A stretch of 64,000 nt of DNA from JABSSA01 sp039960995 (GCA_039960995.1 JBDVKF010000063.1:19565-83564); one strand, 5' to 3'; shown: positions 1 to 8,849, counted from the stretch's first letter. Made by a program: numbers and translations. Notes: generated by a model from the sequence alone, not told the origin.

Positions 1-1
1 T

Positions 2-586
2 TCAGCCATTTTCATACCCCAATGCATCTTTCTTGCCTGCCAATGCAGATTTCAACGCACGTTTTCCACGCGCGAGTAAACTTTCGACCGCCTCAACACT
101 GACGTCTAGACGATTGGCGATATCCGGATTGTTCAGCCCTTCGATATGACGCAACACGACCGCTTCACGCTGCCGTTCCGGCAACTCATCCAACGCGTCT
201 TCCAAGGCTTTTTGCCGTGATACATTTTGCAGCGTTGTTTCGACACTTGGTGTTGGATCAGCGGGTTCCGCGATTTCATCCAAGGATGGGCCGGATCGTA
301 TCCTTTTTCGTAGTTTATCCGTGCATAAATTCGCCGTCACGCGATAGAGCCACGTGGTCACTTTCGCCTCTCCCATGCGCCAATCCGGAGCATGACGCCA
401 TAACCGCATCAAAGCGTCTTGCGTGACGTCTTCTGCATCGGCTTGATTGCCCAATCCACGATAGGCCTGCGCAAACACAACGGGAGTCAATCGCGCCGTC
501 AGCATGCGCGCTGCGGAACGATCGCCTGCCGCATAACGTTGCAACAAGACATCATCCGGCGCATTCGAAACAGTATCATAGGGCAT
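2..586 (-). CDS. ECF-type RNA polymerase sigma factor
   Basis: Extracytoplasmic-function sigma factor of 194 aa that would direct RNA polymerase to a small regulon. Region 2 is visible as an acidic DAEDVTQDALMRLW stretch (about residues 50-63) and region 4 as a C-terminal helix-turn-helix beginning LPERQREAVVLRHIEG. I placed the start at the ATG at 586, because a GGGGA sits 6 nt upstream of it; the ATG at 592 would overlap that ribosome site. It lies 74 bp downstream of the EF-hand gene on the same strand, with a hairpin between them. An anti-sigma or periplasmic sensor gene would be expected just outside the left edge; that is inference. Its specific regulon cannot be read from the sequence. 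Confidence 0.9.
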   Translation of the reverse strand: MPYDTVSNAPDDVLLQRYAAGDRSAARMLTARLTPVVFAQAYRGLGNQADAEDVTQDALMRLWRHAPDWRMGEAKVTTWLYRVTANLCTDKLRKRIRSGPSLDEIAEPADPTPSVETTLQNVSRQKALEDALDELPERQREAVVLRHIEGLNNPDIANRLDVSVEAVESLLARGKRALKSALAGKKDALGYENG

Positions 587-641
587 CGACATTCCCCAGT
601 AATTGCCGCGGCGCGCCGAGCAGTTCAAGCCCGACACGCCG

Positions 642-663
642 TAAGTACCGCTCGCGGTACTTA
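642..663 (-). promoter_or_regulatory. Hairpin over the EF-hand stop codon, before the sigma gene
   Basis: A perfect 9-bp stem (TAAGTACCG pairing with CGGTACTTA) with a 4-nt loop. It includes the stop codon of the EF-hand gene and has no T-tract. It could stabilise the upstream message or lower sigma-factor expression relative to the EF-hand protein. The function is inferred from position only. Confidence 0.5.
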
Positions 664-1125
664 TTCGCCCCGTTTCTTGCCGTTGCCACGGCGATGGCGG
701 GCCTTTTCGAATTCCTCTTGCGAAATCCCACCGCTGTTGTCCGTGTCCAACCTGGCAAACACTTTGGTCGGGTCACGGCGTCCTTGGACTTCAGCTTGGC
801 TCAATTGGCCGTCGTTATTTGCATCAAGACGTTCGATCATACGATTTGTGCGTTGTTCCGTCTGTTTTTGACGATCAGCTATGATTTCTTCGGCGCTAAG
901 TAGACCGTCTCCATTTGCATCTATTCTTGTGAAACGGTCTGCTCCACGGGTCGCCAACTCTTCTTGCGTGATTTCACCACTTCCGTCCGCATCAAGCGAC
1001 TTAAAGATTTCGGCACGGTCGGGACGATCAGGCCGATCACCTTTGTTTTCCTGTGCCTGTGCCAGTCCGCCCAAGCTGATCGCTACAATCAGTGTCGTCG
1101 TGCTCATAAAGTCCTTGCTTAGCAT
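661..1125 (-). CDS. Secreted EF-hand calcium-binding protein
   Basis: A 154-aa protein with an N-terminal signal peptide (hydrophobic TLIVAISLGGLAQA, cleavage near residue 25) followed by four canonical 12-residue EF-hand loops at about residues 45-56, 69-80, 101-112 and 127-138, each starting with Asp and ending with Glu (for example DADGSGEITQEE). It should be a periplasmic Ca2+ binder. The start at 1125 is chosen because GAGGAGAG precedes it by 4 nt; an earlier ATG at 1149 lacks this. The gene is immediately upstream of the ECF sigma gene, so the pair may form a calcium- or envelope-responsive unit. The basic C-terminus (RHRRGNGKKRGE) is unusual for a calcium buffer. Confidence 0.85.
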   Translation of the reverse strand: MLSKDFMSTTTLIVAISLGGLAQAQENKGDRPDRPDRAEIFKSLDADGSGEITQEELATRGADRFTRIDANGDGLLSAEEIIADRQKQTEQRTNRMIERLDANNDGQLSQAEVQGRRDPTKVFARLDTDNSGGISQEEFEKARHRRGNGKKRGE

Positions 1126-1327
1126 TACGCTCTCCTCATTTATTTTCATAACTTGTCATTTCGATGCCTCTGATACGGGGCATTCAAAATTTTCCGTCGG
1201 CTTTTTTTTCGACAAACCGTGACATCCCGCCGCAAGGACAATCCGTACCCTTACTCAAGTGGAGTGCCTGTCCCATATTAATCAAGCGCCGTGATAACGC
1301 GTCGCCGAGCAGAGAGATGTTGTTGTC

Positions 1328-1726
1328 ATGTCAGATTCAACCGCAGACAGCCCGTTAGAAGATGCGGACACAAATGAAAGACCGCTGAAGCGCGCGCTGT
1401 TTAATGGGTGGCGTCGACGTTGTCCCAAATGTGGACAAGGACCGTTGCTGCGCGGCTATCTAAAAGTACGCGATGATTGTCCGGTGTGTCGTCAGGAATT
1501 TCACCACCACCGCGCGGATGATGGACCTGCATATCTGACTATTTTACTTGTCGGTCACTTAATTATTCCTGTGTTGCATTATGCGTTTGTGACATGGCGC
1601 CCCGAGCCGCTTGTCTTGTTTACAATCTTTGCGGTTGGCTCTGTGGCACTCTCGCTTTACCTTCTGCCTCGTCTGAAGGGGGCTGTGATTGGATTCCAAT
1701 GGGCGCGTGGTATGCACGGCTTTTAA
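1328..1726 (+). CDS. DUF983 family membrane protein
   Basis: A 132-aa protein of the DUF983 family, whose function is unknown. It shows the family's two CxxC pairs (CPKCGQGPL and CPVC, about residues 36-60), the invariant RADDGPAY stretch, and then two transmembrane segments (about residues 72-92 and 98-116). The cysteine pairs suggest a zinc ribbon on the cytoplasmic side of a small inner-membrane protein. It is followed after 40 bp by a NUDIX gene on the same strand, which may be co-transcribed. Confidence 0.88.
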   Translation: MSDSTADSPLEDADTNERPLKRALFNGWRRRCPKCGQGPLLRGYLKVRDDCPVCRQEFHHHRADDGPAYLTILLVGHLIIPVLHYAFVTWRPEPLVLFTIFAVGSVALSLYLLPRLKGAVIGFQWARGMHGF

Positions 1727-1766
1727 AATTGCCATTGTTCGGCTTCGCCAGCAGGAAAAGGCCTGA

Positions 1767-2480
1767 ATGACCAACGTTGACAAAACGGCTATCCGGAATG
1801 CGGCGACAGTGATTGTCCTTAGAGACCGCCACAGCAATCCGCAGATCCTGATGGGGCAACGTGGGGCAAAGGCCGCGTTCATGCCCAACAAATTTGTCTT
1901 TCCCGGCGGTGCGGTCGATGCCAGTGACGCAGATGTTCCTTTGGCTGCCCCAATACCCGCACCTTGCGACATTCGTCTTCTTGAGGACATCAATCCAGAA
2001 GCACCCGCCATAACACCACACGCGTTGGCTGTCGCTGCAATACGCGAGCTATTTGAAGAAACGGGTCAAGTTCTTGGCACGAAACGGAAATGGTCTTCGC
2101 CCCCGACCGGAAGTTGGCACAGCTTTGCGCAATCAGGCCTGCAACCAGATCCCTCTGGATTGCAGTATGTGTTTCGTGCGCTCACTCCACCTGGACGACC
2201 CCGTCGATTTGATGCGCGTTTCTTTCTGGTGGACGCCGATGACCTAGCTTCTGATCCCGATGACTTTTCCCAGGCCGAGGATGAACTTAGCCATCTTCAA
2301 TGGGTTCCGCTGACCAAGGCGCGCAGTTTCGATATGCCTTTCATTACCGAAGTCGTTCTGGCCGAAATTGAAGTGCGCGTCACAGATCCAACCGCGCCGT
2401 CATCTGTCCCCTATTTCAAGAACACGGACGAAGCGAACCTGTTCTTGCGTCTTTACGGAGCACCGCAGCCCGATGATTAA
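1767..2480 (+). CDS. NUDIX hydrolase
   Basis: A 237-aa NUDIX-fold pyrophosphohydrolase. The NUDIX box is seen as a run containing AVAAIRELFEETG (about residues 90-104), with the REL-FEETG core that binds the catalytic metal. The opening segment reads VIVLRDRHSNPQILMGQRG, and the FPGGAVD motif lies at about residues 49-55. The extra C-terminal region resembles long bacterial NUDIX proteins related to the NUDT19/RP2p type, which often act on CoA derivatives or nucleoside diphosphates; the substrate is not determined. It ends in a 4-bp convergent overlap with the transporter gene on the opposite strand. Confidence 0.88.
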   Translation: MTNVDKTAIRNAATVIVLRDRHSNPQILMGQRGAKAAFMPNKFVFPGGAVDASDADVPLAAPIPAPCDIRLLEDINPEAPAITPHALAVAAIRELFEETGQVLGTKRKWSSPPTGSWHSFAQSGLQPDPSGLQYVFRALTPPGRPRRFDARFFLVDADDLASDPDDFSQAEDELSHLQWVPLTKARSFDMPFITEVVLAEIEVRVTDPTAPSSVPYFKNTDEANLFLRLYGAPQPDD

Positions 2481-3385
2481 CCCTGTATCGTCAAGATCAA
2501 GGTCAGGATTGAAACCAGCAAAATCCCCATTCCAATCCATTCACGGCGCGAAATTCGTTCGCGAAACACGATCAACGACGCCATAAGGCTCAGGATCAAC
2601 TCTACCTGCCCAACTGCTTTTACATAGGCTACGTTTTGCAATGTGAATGCCGTGAACCAACAAAATGACCCCGCCATCGACAACAACCCGACCCAAAGCG
2701 CCACCTTCCGAGCGTCCCACACCGCACAGATTTGCCCGGGTTCGCGTAATTTCAACCACACCGCCATCCCAGTCATTTGCATGGCTGTCACCGCAGACAA
2801 TGTCACCCCGGCCCGTGCAAGTGGATCATCCAGATCAACGGCAAGCGTTGCCCCCCGGTACATGACAGCCGACACGGCAAACAATGCTCCGGACGATAGC
2901 CCGAGAACGGCTGCGCGGTTCAGCATGTCTTTTAAACGAAACCGTCCTGCGTCAGGTGGAACAGACAGCAGCAAGACCCCCCAAAGGCCAATCCCAATCG
3001 CGACAAATCCGATGCCGCCGACCACATCGCCAAGCAACACCAACCCGGTCAAAACCGACAACATCACTTCGGTCTTTGCAAATGTGACCCCAACAGCAAA
3101 ATTGCGCGCTTTGAATACCAAAACCAAGGCGACCGTCGCCAAGATTTGCGCCAGCCCGCCAACAGCGCCGTGAATCCAGAAATTAAGGCCCAAATTTGGA
3201 AGTGACTGCTCAGAGGTGCTCAGGAAAATCGCAAGCAAAACTGCAACGATTGGCGCGGAATACAAAAACCGCGCAAATGTCGTGCCACTTGCGGACAAAG
3301 TGTTTAAGGACAATTGCCGTTGCAACATAAACCGCATCGTTTGAAAGCATGCGGCGGCTAATGACAGGGCGATCCAGAGGCTCAT
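2477..3385 (-). CDS. EamA/DMT-family transporter
   Basis: A 302-aa integral membrane protein with about ten hydrophobic segments in two five-helix EamA repeats, as in drug/metabolite transporter exporters. The first repeat runs to about residue 140 and the second begins after a short polar linker (PPDAGRFRLKDM). The end of each repeat carries the usual signature (for example VFRERISRREWIGMGILL). The substrate cannot be predicted. It lies 19 bp downstream of the desaturase gene on the same strand, so the two are probably co-transcribed. Confidence 0.85.
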   Translation of the reverse strand: MSLWIALSLAAACFQTMRFMLQRQLSLNTLSASGTTFARFLYSAPIVAVLLAIFLSTSEQSLPNLGLNFWIHGAVGGLAQILATVALVLVFKARNFAVGVTFAKTEVMLSVLTGLVLLGDVVGGIGFVAIGIGLWGVLLLSVPPDAGRFRLKDMLNRAAVLGLSSGALFAVSAVMYRGATLAVDLDDPLARAGVTLSAVTAMQMTGMAVWLKLREPGQICAVWDARKVALWVGLLSMAGSFCWFTAFTLQNVAYVKAVGQVELILSLMASLIVFRERISRREWIGMGILLVSILTLILTIQG

Positions 3386-3404
3386 CCCCCCCTATCGCAG
3401 GTGG

Positions 3405-4334
3405 CTATTGAGATGGCCAGAGAGGATGCGGGACGGTGTCCTTGGCACGGAACAAATGAGCCCGGAAAATTTGACCATAACTGCGATACACATATCCGCC
3501 ATTGCGCGATTGGAAGCGGTCGGGATTGCTTCGATACAAGCGCGGCAAACGGAACCATGGCGCTTGAGGATGCATGTGGTGCACGACATGCAAGTTGTTG
3601 TTCAAAAACAAAAATGCCAAAAGCCCTCGATCTTCGATGATCACGGTTCGTCCACCGACTTTCTCATGCGCTTGGTGTTCAAGAAACGTGCGGATTTTCA
3701 AAATGGAGAGCGCACAATAGGCGCAAACCAAATAGACCCAAACCGGCATTGCGCTGTTCCATACGATCCACAACACCAAGACGACCCCGGGAACGTGCCA
3801 TAACCATGCGCGCATTACTTTGACGTCTTTCGCTCGGATCGCTTTGAAATCGGCTTTCATAAACGAAATGAGCGCGATCAACGGCCCGATCAGCATGCGC
3901 CCTAGTAAAAGGTTATTCGATCGAAGCACGAAACGTTGCCAACCCGGTAAATTTGACCAGACGGCTGGATCCAAATAATTGGATTCTGGATCATCGTAAG
4001 GGTCCGTCAGCCTTGCATCCTGATGATGCGCAAGATGCGTATCGCGAAACCTGAAATAAGGAATAAACAACCCTGGACTGACCACGACCAACGCCTGCGA
4101 AGCCCACGAAGAACGAAACGGATGACCATGCAAAACTTCATGGGACAAAGATGAATGCAAAACCATCGCAAAGGTGCAAATTAATCCGGCCAGAAAAGGG
4201 CTGACGTCATAAGCCAAATACAGCGACAGAAACCAAATCACAGTTACCCCACACCACAACAGCAAAGTTGGCCATTCGATACGGTTTGGATTTTCAAAGA
4301 GCACCCGCTGCGACGGTTTCGAATTAGGTTCCAA
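3405..4334 (-). CDS. Fatty-acid desaturase family protein
   Basis: A 309-aa membrane-bound di-iron desaturase or hydroxylase. The three histidine boxes are present: HEVLHGH (about residues 65-71), HLAHHQ (about 100-105) and HVVHHMHP (about 250-257), between paired transmembrane segments. Such enzymes introduce double bonds or hydroxyl groups into acyl chains, carotenoids or alkyl groups using O2 and electrons from ferredoxin or a reductase. The length and box spacing fit acyl-lipid desaturases; the substrate is not certain. The 19-bp gap to the EamA gene suggests an operon. Upstream DNA holds the promoter and one copy of the dispersed palindromic element. Confidence 0.85.
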   Translation of the reverse strand: MEPNSKPSQRVLFENPNRIEWPTLLLWCGVTVIWFLSLYLAYDVSPFLAGLICTFAMVLHSSLSHEVLHGHPFRSSWASQALVVVSPGLFIPYFRFRDTHLAHHQDARLTDPYDDPESNYLDPAVWSNLPGWQRFVLRSNNLLLGRMLIGPLIALISFMKADFKAIRAKDVKVMRAWLWHVPGVVLVLWIVWNSAMPVWVYLVCAYCALSILKIRTFLEHQAHEKVGGRTVIIEDRGLLAFLFLNNNLHVVHHMHPQAPWFRLPRLYRSNPDRFQSRNGGYVYRSYGQIFRAHLFRAKDTVPHPLWPSQ

Positions 4335-4560
4335 ATTAGGGTCCGAGGTTAAGGGTTAGTTTTGTCGTCAATCATCCAGCCACTTAGGACGGAGGTTGAA
4401 CATTGTTAGGGGATTATAATCCCGTCATCGTATCTTTCATCACTTAAAAAAGATAGCCGACATTCTCACCCGCGCTGCTTGGTCACAACCAAGCTGGACA
4501 AACAATCCCAAATTATCCAGTACCAAACCTGTCATCAAAGAGAGTCCGGGAAATTAGGCG

Positions 4561-4605
4561 GGGTCGGCGGGCGGGCGCATTTGGCTTTTTAAAGCCAAAC
4601 AGACC
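4561..4605 (+). repeat. Dispersed palindromic element, copy 1
   Basis: A 17-nt G-rich arm (GGGTCGGCGGGCGGGCG), then a perfect 9-bp hairpin (TTTGGCTTT / AAAGCCAAA), then CAGACC. The outer GGGTC and GACCC also pair. The same layout recurs at 30192 and 44675. This copy begins 18 nt after the stop codon of the carnitine dehydrogenase gene and could end its transcript, but there is no T-tract on either strand. Confidence 0.7.
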
Positions 4606-4623
4606 CGCACATGCCGCCCCGAT

Positions 4624-6075
4624 TTATGGCCGCTGACCAACAGCGCGCCCTGCACCTTCCGGATAAGGTAATTTGGCATGCGCCGATGCAATGCCTTCCA
4701 AGGCGCTACAAATCGCAGGTGACGGATCAGAAGGACGGCGGGTTTCAAGACTCACATGCAAAAGGAAATGCTCGCCCGTTGCCAAAATTCGATCCTCCGA
4801 TCGCATCTCATGATAAACATGCATCTTCTTGCCCTGCCCCTGCAGAACCTGCGTGCGCACCTCAATAATTGCCCCTGCATGAACTTCATCTACATGGCGG
4901 ATATGCGTTTCTGCCGTGAAATAACTGCCGCCTTTTGAAATATATTCTGCATCACACCCAACCATTTCCATGAAACGGTCCGTCGCATCGCCAAACGCCT
5001 GCAGGTACTTAGCTTCATTCATATGCCCATTGTAATCGGTCCAATCCAATGGGATCGCGCGCCGATAGGTCAAGATCGGAGCACCGACATCTTTAAGGTC
5101 AGCCGCCTTGGCACCCAACACATGCCCGGACCGCAATTGTTTTTCCTGTTTGTTCAATACGGCTCCCGCGCCGAAATCCCGGTATTTGAGAGCGCGCAAC
5201 AATGCCACAAGGTTTTTGTCCCGCGTATCCAACAGCTCAGAAATGCTCAAATGACCGGATTGCGCATCAGATTGTGCCGCAATCAAATCCACCAACTCGT
5301 CGGTAAATTCCGGAACGTCCATCAATTTGGTCCATGGCCATTGCAATGCAGGGCCGAACTGCTCCATGAAATGGCGCATACCCGCAGTTCCACCAGCGGT
5401 GCGATAGGTTTCAAATAATCCCATCTGTGCCCAACGAATGCCAAAACCCATGCGGATAGATTCATCGATCTCTTCGGTTGTGGCTATGCCATCTTTGACC
5501 AACCACAAAGCTTCACGCCAAACTGCTTCAAGAAATCTGTCGGCAATATGTGCGTCGATTTCCTTACGAACCGTCAACGGATACATCCCAAGTTCCGTCA
5601 AAAATTCTGCAGCAGAATCGCACTGATCGGCATCCCCGACAAGCTCGACCAAAGGCATCAAATAAACCGGGTTGAACGGGTGCGCGACGATGACTCGTGC
5701 GTTGTCCTTATTCAATTGAGACGGCTTGAACCCAGATGTGGATGACGCCAAAATTGCGGTTTCGGGCATCGCATCAATTACATCCGCATAGACCTTATGC
5801 TTTAGTTCCAACCGCTCGGGAACGCTTTCCTGAACCCAATGTACCCCTTCAACGGCCTCTCGCATCGACGACTTAAAACTCAGCGACCCTTCTTCAGGCA
5901 ACGCGACATCCAGCAAACCAGGCAAAGCCGCCCGCGCCCGCCCAATTACGTCGTCCAGAATTTCTGGAGCTTGCGGATCAGGATCAAACACGTGCACGTT
6001 CCATCCATTCAGCAAAAACCTCGCAGCCCAACCGCCCCCGATCACGCCTCCACCAATAATCGCCGCTGTCTTCAT
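4624..6075 (-). CDS. lcdH: L-carnitine dehydrogenase fused to a thioesterase
   Basis: A 483-aa two-domain enzyme. The N-terminal part is a 3-hydroxyacyl-CoA-dehydrogenase-like NAD-binding domain (GGGVIGGGWA, residues 8-17) and helical domain, as in carnitine 3-dehydrogenase, which oxidises L-carnitine to 3-dehydrocarnitine. The C-terminal part (from about residue 335) is a hotdog thioesterase with DWTDYNGHMNEAKYL. This fusion is known from alphaproteobacteria, where the thioesterase half releases glycine betaine from betainyl-CoA. The gene overlaps the SGNH hydrolase gene by 4 bp and is in the same operon as BKACE, which makes betainyl-CoA. The pathway therefore runs carnitine, dehydrocarnitine, betainyl-CoA plus acetoacetate, glycine betaine. 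Confidence 0.92.
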   Translation of the reverse strand: MKTAAIIGGGVIGGGWAARFLLNGWNVHVFDPDPQAPEILDDVIGRARAALPGLLDVALPEEGSLSFKSSMREAVEGVHWVQESVPERLELKHKVYADVIDAMPETAILASSTSGFKPSQLNKDNARVIVAHPFNPVYLMPLVELVGDADQCDSAAEFLTELGMYPLTVRKEIDAHIADRFLEAVWREALWLVKDGIATTEEIDESIRMGFGIRWAQMGLFETYRTAGGTAGMRHFMEQFGPALQWPWTKLMDVPEFTDELVDLIAAQSDAQSGHLSISELLDTRDKNLVALLRALKYRDFGAGAVLNKQEKQLRSGHVLGAKAADLKDVGAPILTYRRAIPLDWTDYNGHMNEAKYLQAFGDATDRFMEMVGCDAEYISKGGSYFTAETHIRHVDEVHAGAIIEVRTQVLQGQGKKMHVYHEMRSEDRILATGEHFLLHVSLETRRPSDPSPAICSALEGIASAHAKLPYPEGAGRAVGQRP

Positions 6076-6695
6076 TGCATAATCTCCTGCACTTTTTGAG
6101 CGACGGCACGACCCAGAATTTGATGGCTTTCTGCGCTCAGATGCACGCCATCAATGTCGTCCACACTCACGTAAGCTCCAGCGTCCAGAAATTCCGCTCC
6201 GTTTTCTGAAGCAAACCGTGCCATCTGTTCTGACATCCCGACACAGCGTTGCTCAGCGCCTTTGAAAATCTCAGCCAAATCACCTCGTTCACGCACTGGT
6301 GCGGGACAAATCACCAGAATTCGACCAACGACATCCAGCTGCGCAGCTTCCCTCACCAAACGTGCACAGCCCAATGCGATGTCTTGCGGCCCAAGATTAT
6401 AGCGTTGTTGCGTGTCATTGGTCCCAAGTTTCAAGATCAGCAAGTCGATGGGACGATGCGACAGCAAAGTGGCCGTAAGTGTGCCCAAACCATTAAGATA
6501 TGCACCTTCTATTGGGTCATCAAATACCGTTGTGCGACCCGGCAATCCCTCGACGACCAAGTCGATATCTGTGCCCAACTGGTCGGCCATAACGCCTGCC
6601 CATCGTTCTGACTTTGAAAAAATCGGGTCGTCAGACAAGGTTGCCATAGGGCCCGTCCCAAACGTGTTGCTATCGCCATACACAAGAATTCGCAT
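6072..6695 (-). CDS. SGNH/GDSL hydrolase in the carnitine operon
   Basis: A 207-aa SGNH-fold esterase or lipase. Block I is GDSN (residues 7-10, serine nucleophile), block III is GTND, and the catalytic Asp/His pair lies in DGVHLS near the C-terminus. There is no signal peptide, so it acts in the cytoplasm. The start at 6695 is supported by GGAAAGGA 8 nt upstream; a TTG at 6719 would overlap the BKACE stop but lacks a ribosome site. It is sandwiched between BKACE and carnitine dehydrogenase with tight spacing, so it probably acts in that pathway. An acyl-carnitine esterase role is possible but is inference. Confidence 0.85.
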   Translation of the reverse strand: MRILVYGDSNTFGTGPMATLSDDPIFSKSERWAGVMADQLGTDIDLVVEGLPGRTTVFDDPIEGAYLNGLGTLTATLLSHRPIDLLILKLGTNDTQQRYNLGPQDIALGCARLVREAAQLDVVGRILVICPAPVRERGDLAEIFKGAEQRCVGMSEQMARFASENGAEFLDAGAYVSVDDIDGVHLSAESHQILGRAVAQKVQEIMQ

Positions 6696-6715
6696 TGGCT
6701 CGTCCTTTCCTGCAA

Positions 6716-7624
6716 TCAAACGGGTGCGCGTTTGGTCAATCCCAGTTTCCTGCGCACTTCGTCAGGACCAATGACACGTGCGCCCATACCTTCAATGATG
6801 CCTTTTGCCCGTTCGACCAGTTGCCAGTTTTCAGCCAACACACCTTTGTCGAGCCACAGATTGTCTTCCAACCCGACACGCACATTGCCACCGGCCAGAA
6901 CGGCGGCCGCCACGTAAGCCATCTGGTTGCGCCCCAATGCGAATGCACTAAAGTTCCAATCACTGGGTACATTGTTCACCATCGCCATGAACGTATTCAG
7001 ATCATCAGGTGCGCCCCAAGGAACCCCCATGCAAAGTTGCACCAATGCCGGGCTTTCCAATACTCCGTCCGCGACCAGCTGTTTAGCATACCACAAGTGA
7101 CCGGTATCGAATGCTTCGATTTCAGGTTTAACACCAAGTTCCGTCATCATACGGCCCATAGACTGCAGCATGCCCGGCGTATTTGTCATCACGTAATCTG
7201 CCTCGGCGAAATTCATTGTGCCGCAATCCAATGTACAGATTTCGGGCAAACACTCGGCAATATGTGCGACACGTTCCGCCGCGCCAACCATATCCGTACC
7301 ATCTGTTAAAGGCAGTGGGTGTTCGGTACCACCAAACACCATGTCGCCGCCCATACCTGCGGTCAGGTTCAGTACCACATCAACATCAGCTTCGCGTATC
7401 CGGTCGGTGACTTCGCGATAATAACCCAGATCACGGCTTGGCGCGCCCGTTTCGGGGTCGCGCACATGGCAATGCACCACAGCCGCACCCGCCTTGCCCG
7501 CAGCAATTGCACTGTCGGCAATTTGCTCGGGCGATCTGGGGACTTTGGGGCTGCGATCTTGCGTGCCCCCTGACCCAGTTACGGCACATGTAATAAAGAC
7601 ATCGCGGTTCATGGTGAGCGGCAT
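6716..7624 (-). CDS. Beta-keto acid cleavage enzyme (BKACE), likely on dehydrocarnitine
   Basis: A 302-aa TIM-barrel enzyme of the BKACE (DUF849) family. These Zn-dependent enzymes condense a beta-keto acid with acetyl-CoA and split it into acetoacetate and a new acyl-CoA. The zinc-ligand motif HCHVRDP is at residues 51-57, and the family's late motif GNVRVGLEDNLW is near residue 245. Because the operon partner is carnitine dehydrogenase-thioesterase, the likely substrate is 3-dehydrocarnitine, giving betainyl-CoA. The start at 7624 (MPLTMNRD) is preferred over the upstream GTG/ATG extension for family length. Confidence 0.9.
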   Translation of the reverse strand: MPLTMNRDVFITCAVTGSGGTQDRSPKVPRSPEQIADSAIAAGKAGAAVVHCHVRDPETGAPSRDLGYYREVTDRIREADVDVVLNLTAGMGGDMVFGGTEHPLPLTDGTDMVGAAERVAHIAECLPEICTLDCGTMNFAEADYVMTNTPGMLQSMGRMMTELGVKPEIEAFDTGHLWYAKQLVADGVLESPALVQLCMGVPWGAPDDLNTFMAMVNNVPSDWNFSAFALGRNQMAYVAAAVLAGGNVRVGLEDNLWLDKGVLAENWQLVERAKGIIEGMGARVIGPDEVRRKLGLTKRAPV

Positions 7625-7700
7625 GGCTGATTCCTCTTTGATTTGGGCAGAGAACACCGGAAATCAGCCATTTGGTAGTGCGAAAACGACCGTCTTGCGA

Positions 7701-8744
7701 TCAATAAGGCATTGGGTTCGCCCGGTGCATTTTATTTAAGTCGCTCAGCACTTCATCGGACAACGTCAATTCAGCAGCGCCCAGTGCCAATTCAAGCTGT
7801 TCCATGTTTGTTGAACCAAAGATTGCGGAACACATAAACGGACGCGTCAGGCACCATGCCAGAGACATTTGCACAGGGTCCAAACCGTGTTTCGCCGCGA
7901 CATTAAGATATCCAGTCACAGCATCAAAGACACGAGACGTCTTTCGCCCGCCCATTTCTGCGTTCAAGTCCATGCGGCTGCCGGCTGGTATCTTTCCGTT
8001 CTGATACTTTCCGGTCAAAAATCCAGCCCCCAGTGGGGAAAACGCCAATAGGCCCACGTCTTCAAGCACGCTTAGCTCTGCCATATCCGTGTCGTAGTGA
8101 CGACAAAGCAACGAATATTCGTTCTGCACAGTTGCGACGCGCAATCCACCTGTTCGTTCCGCTGCGGCCAACCATTGGGCGGTGCCCCACGCGCTTTCGT
8201 TAGACAGTCCAAAGGCACGGATCGTTCCCCGTGTTACTTCGTTCTGCAACGCCCCCAAACAGTCTTCCATGTTTTGGATAATCTCTGCCTTGGATCCACC
8301 AGTTGGGTCGTATTCCCAGTTTTTGCGAAACATATAGCTTCCGCGATTGGGCCAGTGGAATTGATAAAGATCGATATAATCCGTCTTCATTCGGCGCAAG
8401 GAATCTTCGACCTGCTGCGGAATGGTTTCTGCTGTAATGGGCGCGCCTTCGCGCACATACTGCATCCCTTCGCCCGAATGTTTTGTCGCGATGACCACAT
8501 CATCCCGGTGGCCGCGGTCTTCGATCCACAATCCGATAATGCGTTCTGTTCGTCCGATCGTTTCCTGGCGAATAGGATTGACCGGATACATTTCCGCCGT
8601 ATCGATAAAGTTCACACCAGCATCAAGCGCCGTGTCGATTTGCGCATGCCCTTCTTCGGCACTGTTCTGGCTTCCCCAAGTCATCGACCCAAGGCACAAC
8701 GTCGAGACTTCGATGTCCGTCCGACCGAGTTTCTTAAATTCCAT
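7701..8744 (-). CDS. Aldo/keto reductase, Tas-like
   Basis: A 347-aa NADP(H)-dependent aldo/keto reductase of the TIM-barrel AKR superfamily, most like E. coli Tas by its opening (GRTDIEVSTLCLGSMTWG) and length. The catalytic tetrad is visible as Asp48, Tyr53, Lys88 and His130. It is 76 bp upstream of the BKACE start on the same strand, so it may be read into the carnitine operon, although a separate promoter in that gap is also possible. The physiological substrate is unknown. Its start lies opposite the SOS-controlled ImuA-like gene, about 110 bp away. Confidence 0.88.
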   Translation of the reverse strand: MEFKKLGRTDIEVSTLCLGSMTWGSQNSAEEGHAQIDTALDAGVNFIDTAEMYPVNPIRQETIGRTERIIGLWIEDRGHRDDVVIATKHSGEGMQYVREGAPITAETIPQQVEDSLRRMKTDYIDLYQFHWPNRGSYMFRKNWEYDPTGGSKAEIIQNMEDCLGALQNEVTRGTIRAFGLSNESAWGTAQWLAAAERTGGLRVATVQNEYSLLCRHYDTDMAELSVLEDVGLLAFSPLGAGFLTGKYQNGKIPAGSRMDLNAEMGGRKTSRVFDAVTGYLNVAAKHGLDPVQMSLAWCLTRPFMCSAIFGSTNMEQLELALGAAELTLSDEVLSDLNKMHRANPMPY

Positions 8745-8820
8745 TCTTTTCCCTCTGGTCTGCTTTTGCTGGACATTAGCTTTGAAGACATGACGTGCAA
8801 GTTAATTTCCAATTCATCCC

Positions 8821-8849
8821 TTGAGAACAAAAAGAGAACAAGATACTAT
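8821..8849 (+). promoter_or_regulatory. Sigma-70-like promoter overlapping a LexA box
   Basis: TTGAGA (8821-8826) and TACTAT (8844-8849) are separated by exactly 17 bp. Inside them lies GAAC-N7-GAAC (8825-8828 and 8836-8839), the direct-repeat LexA box of alphaproteobacteria. Repressor binding would cover the promoter. A start site 7 nt past the -10 falls on the ATG at 8856, and no Shine-Dalgarno is present, so the transcript may be leaderless. Confidence 0.75.

Noticed and set aside
1150..1210. GGAA...CGTA pair upstream of the EF-hand gene as an ECF promoter
   Set aside because: The spacer between the GGAA and CGTA elements is about 14 nt, shorter than the 16-17 nt usual for ECF promoters, and the -10 part is a poor match.
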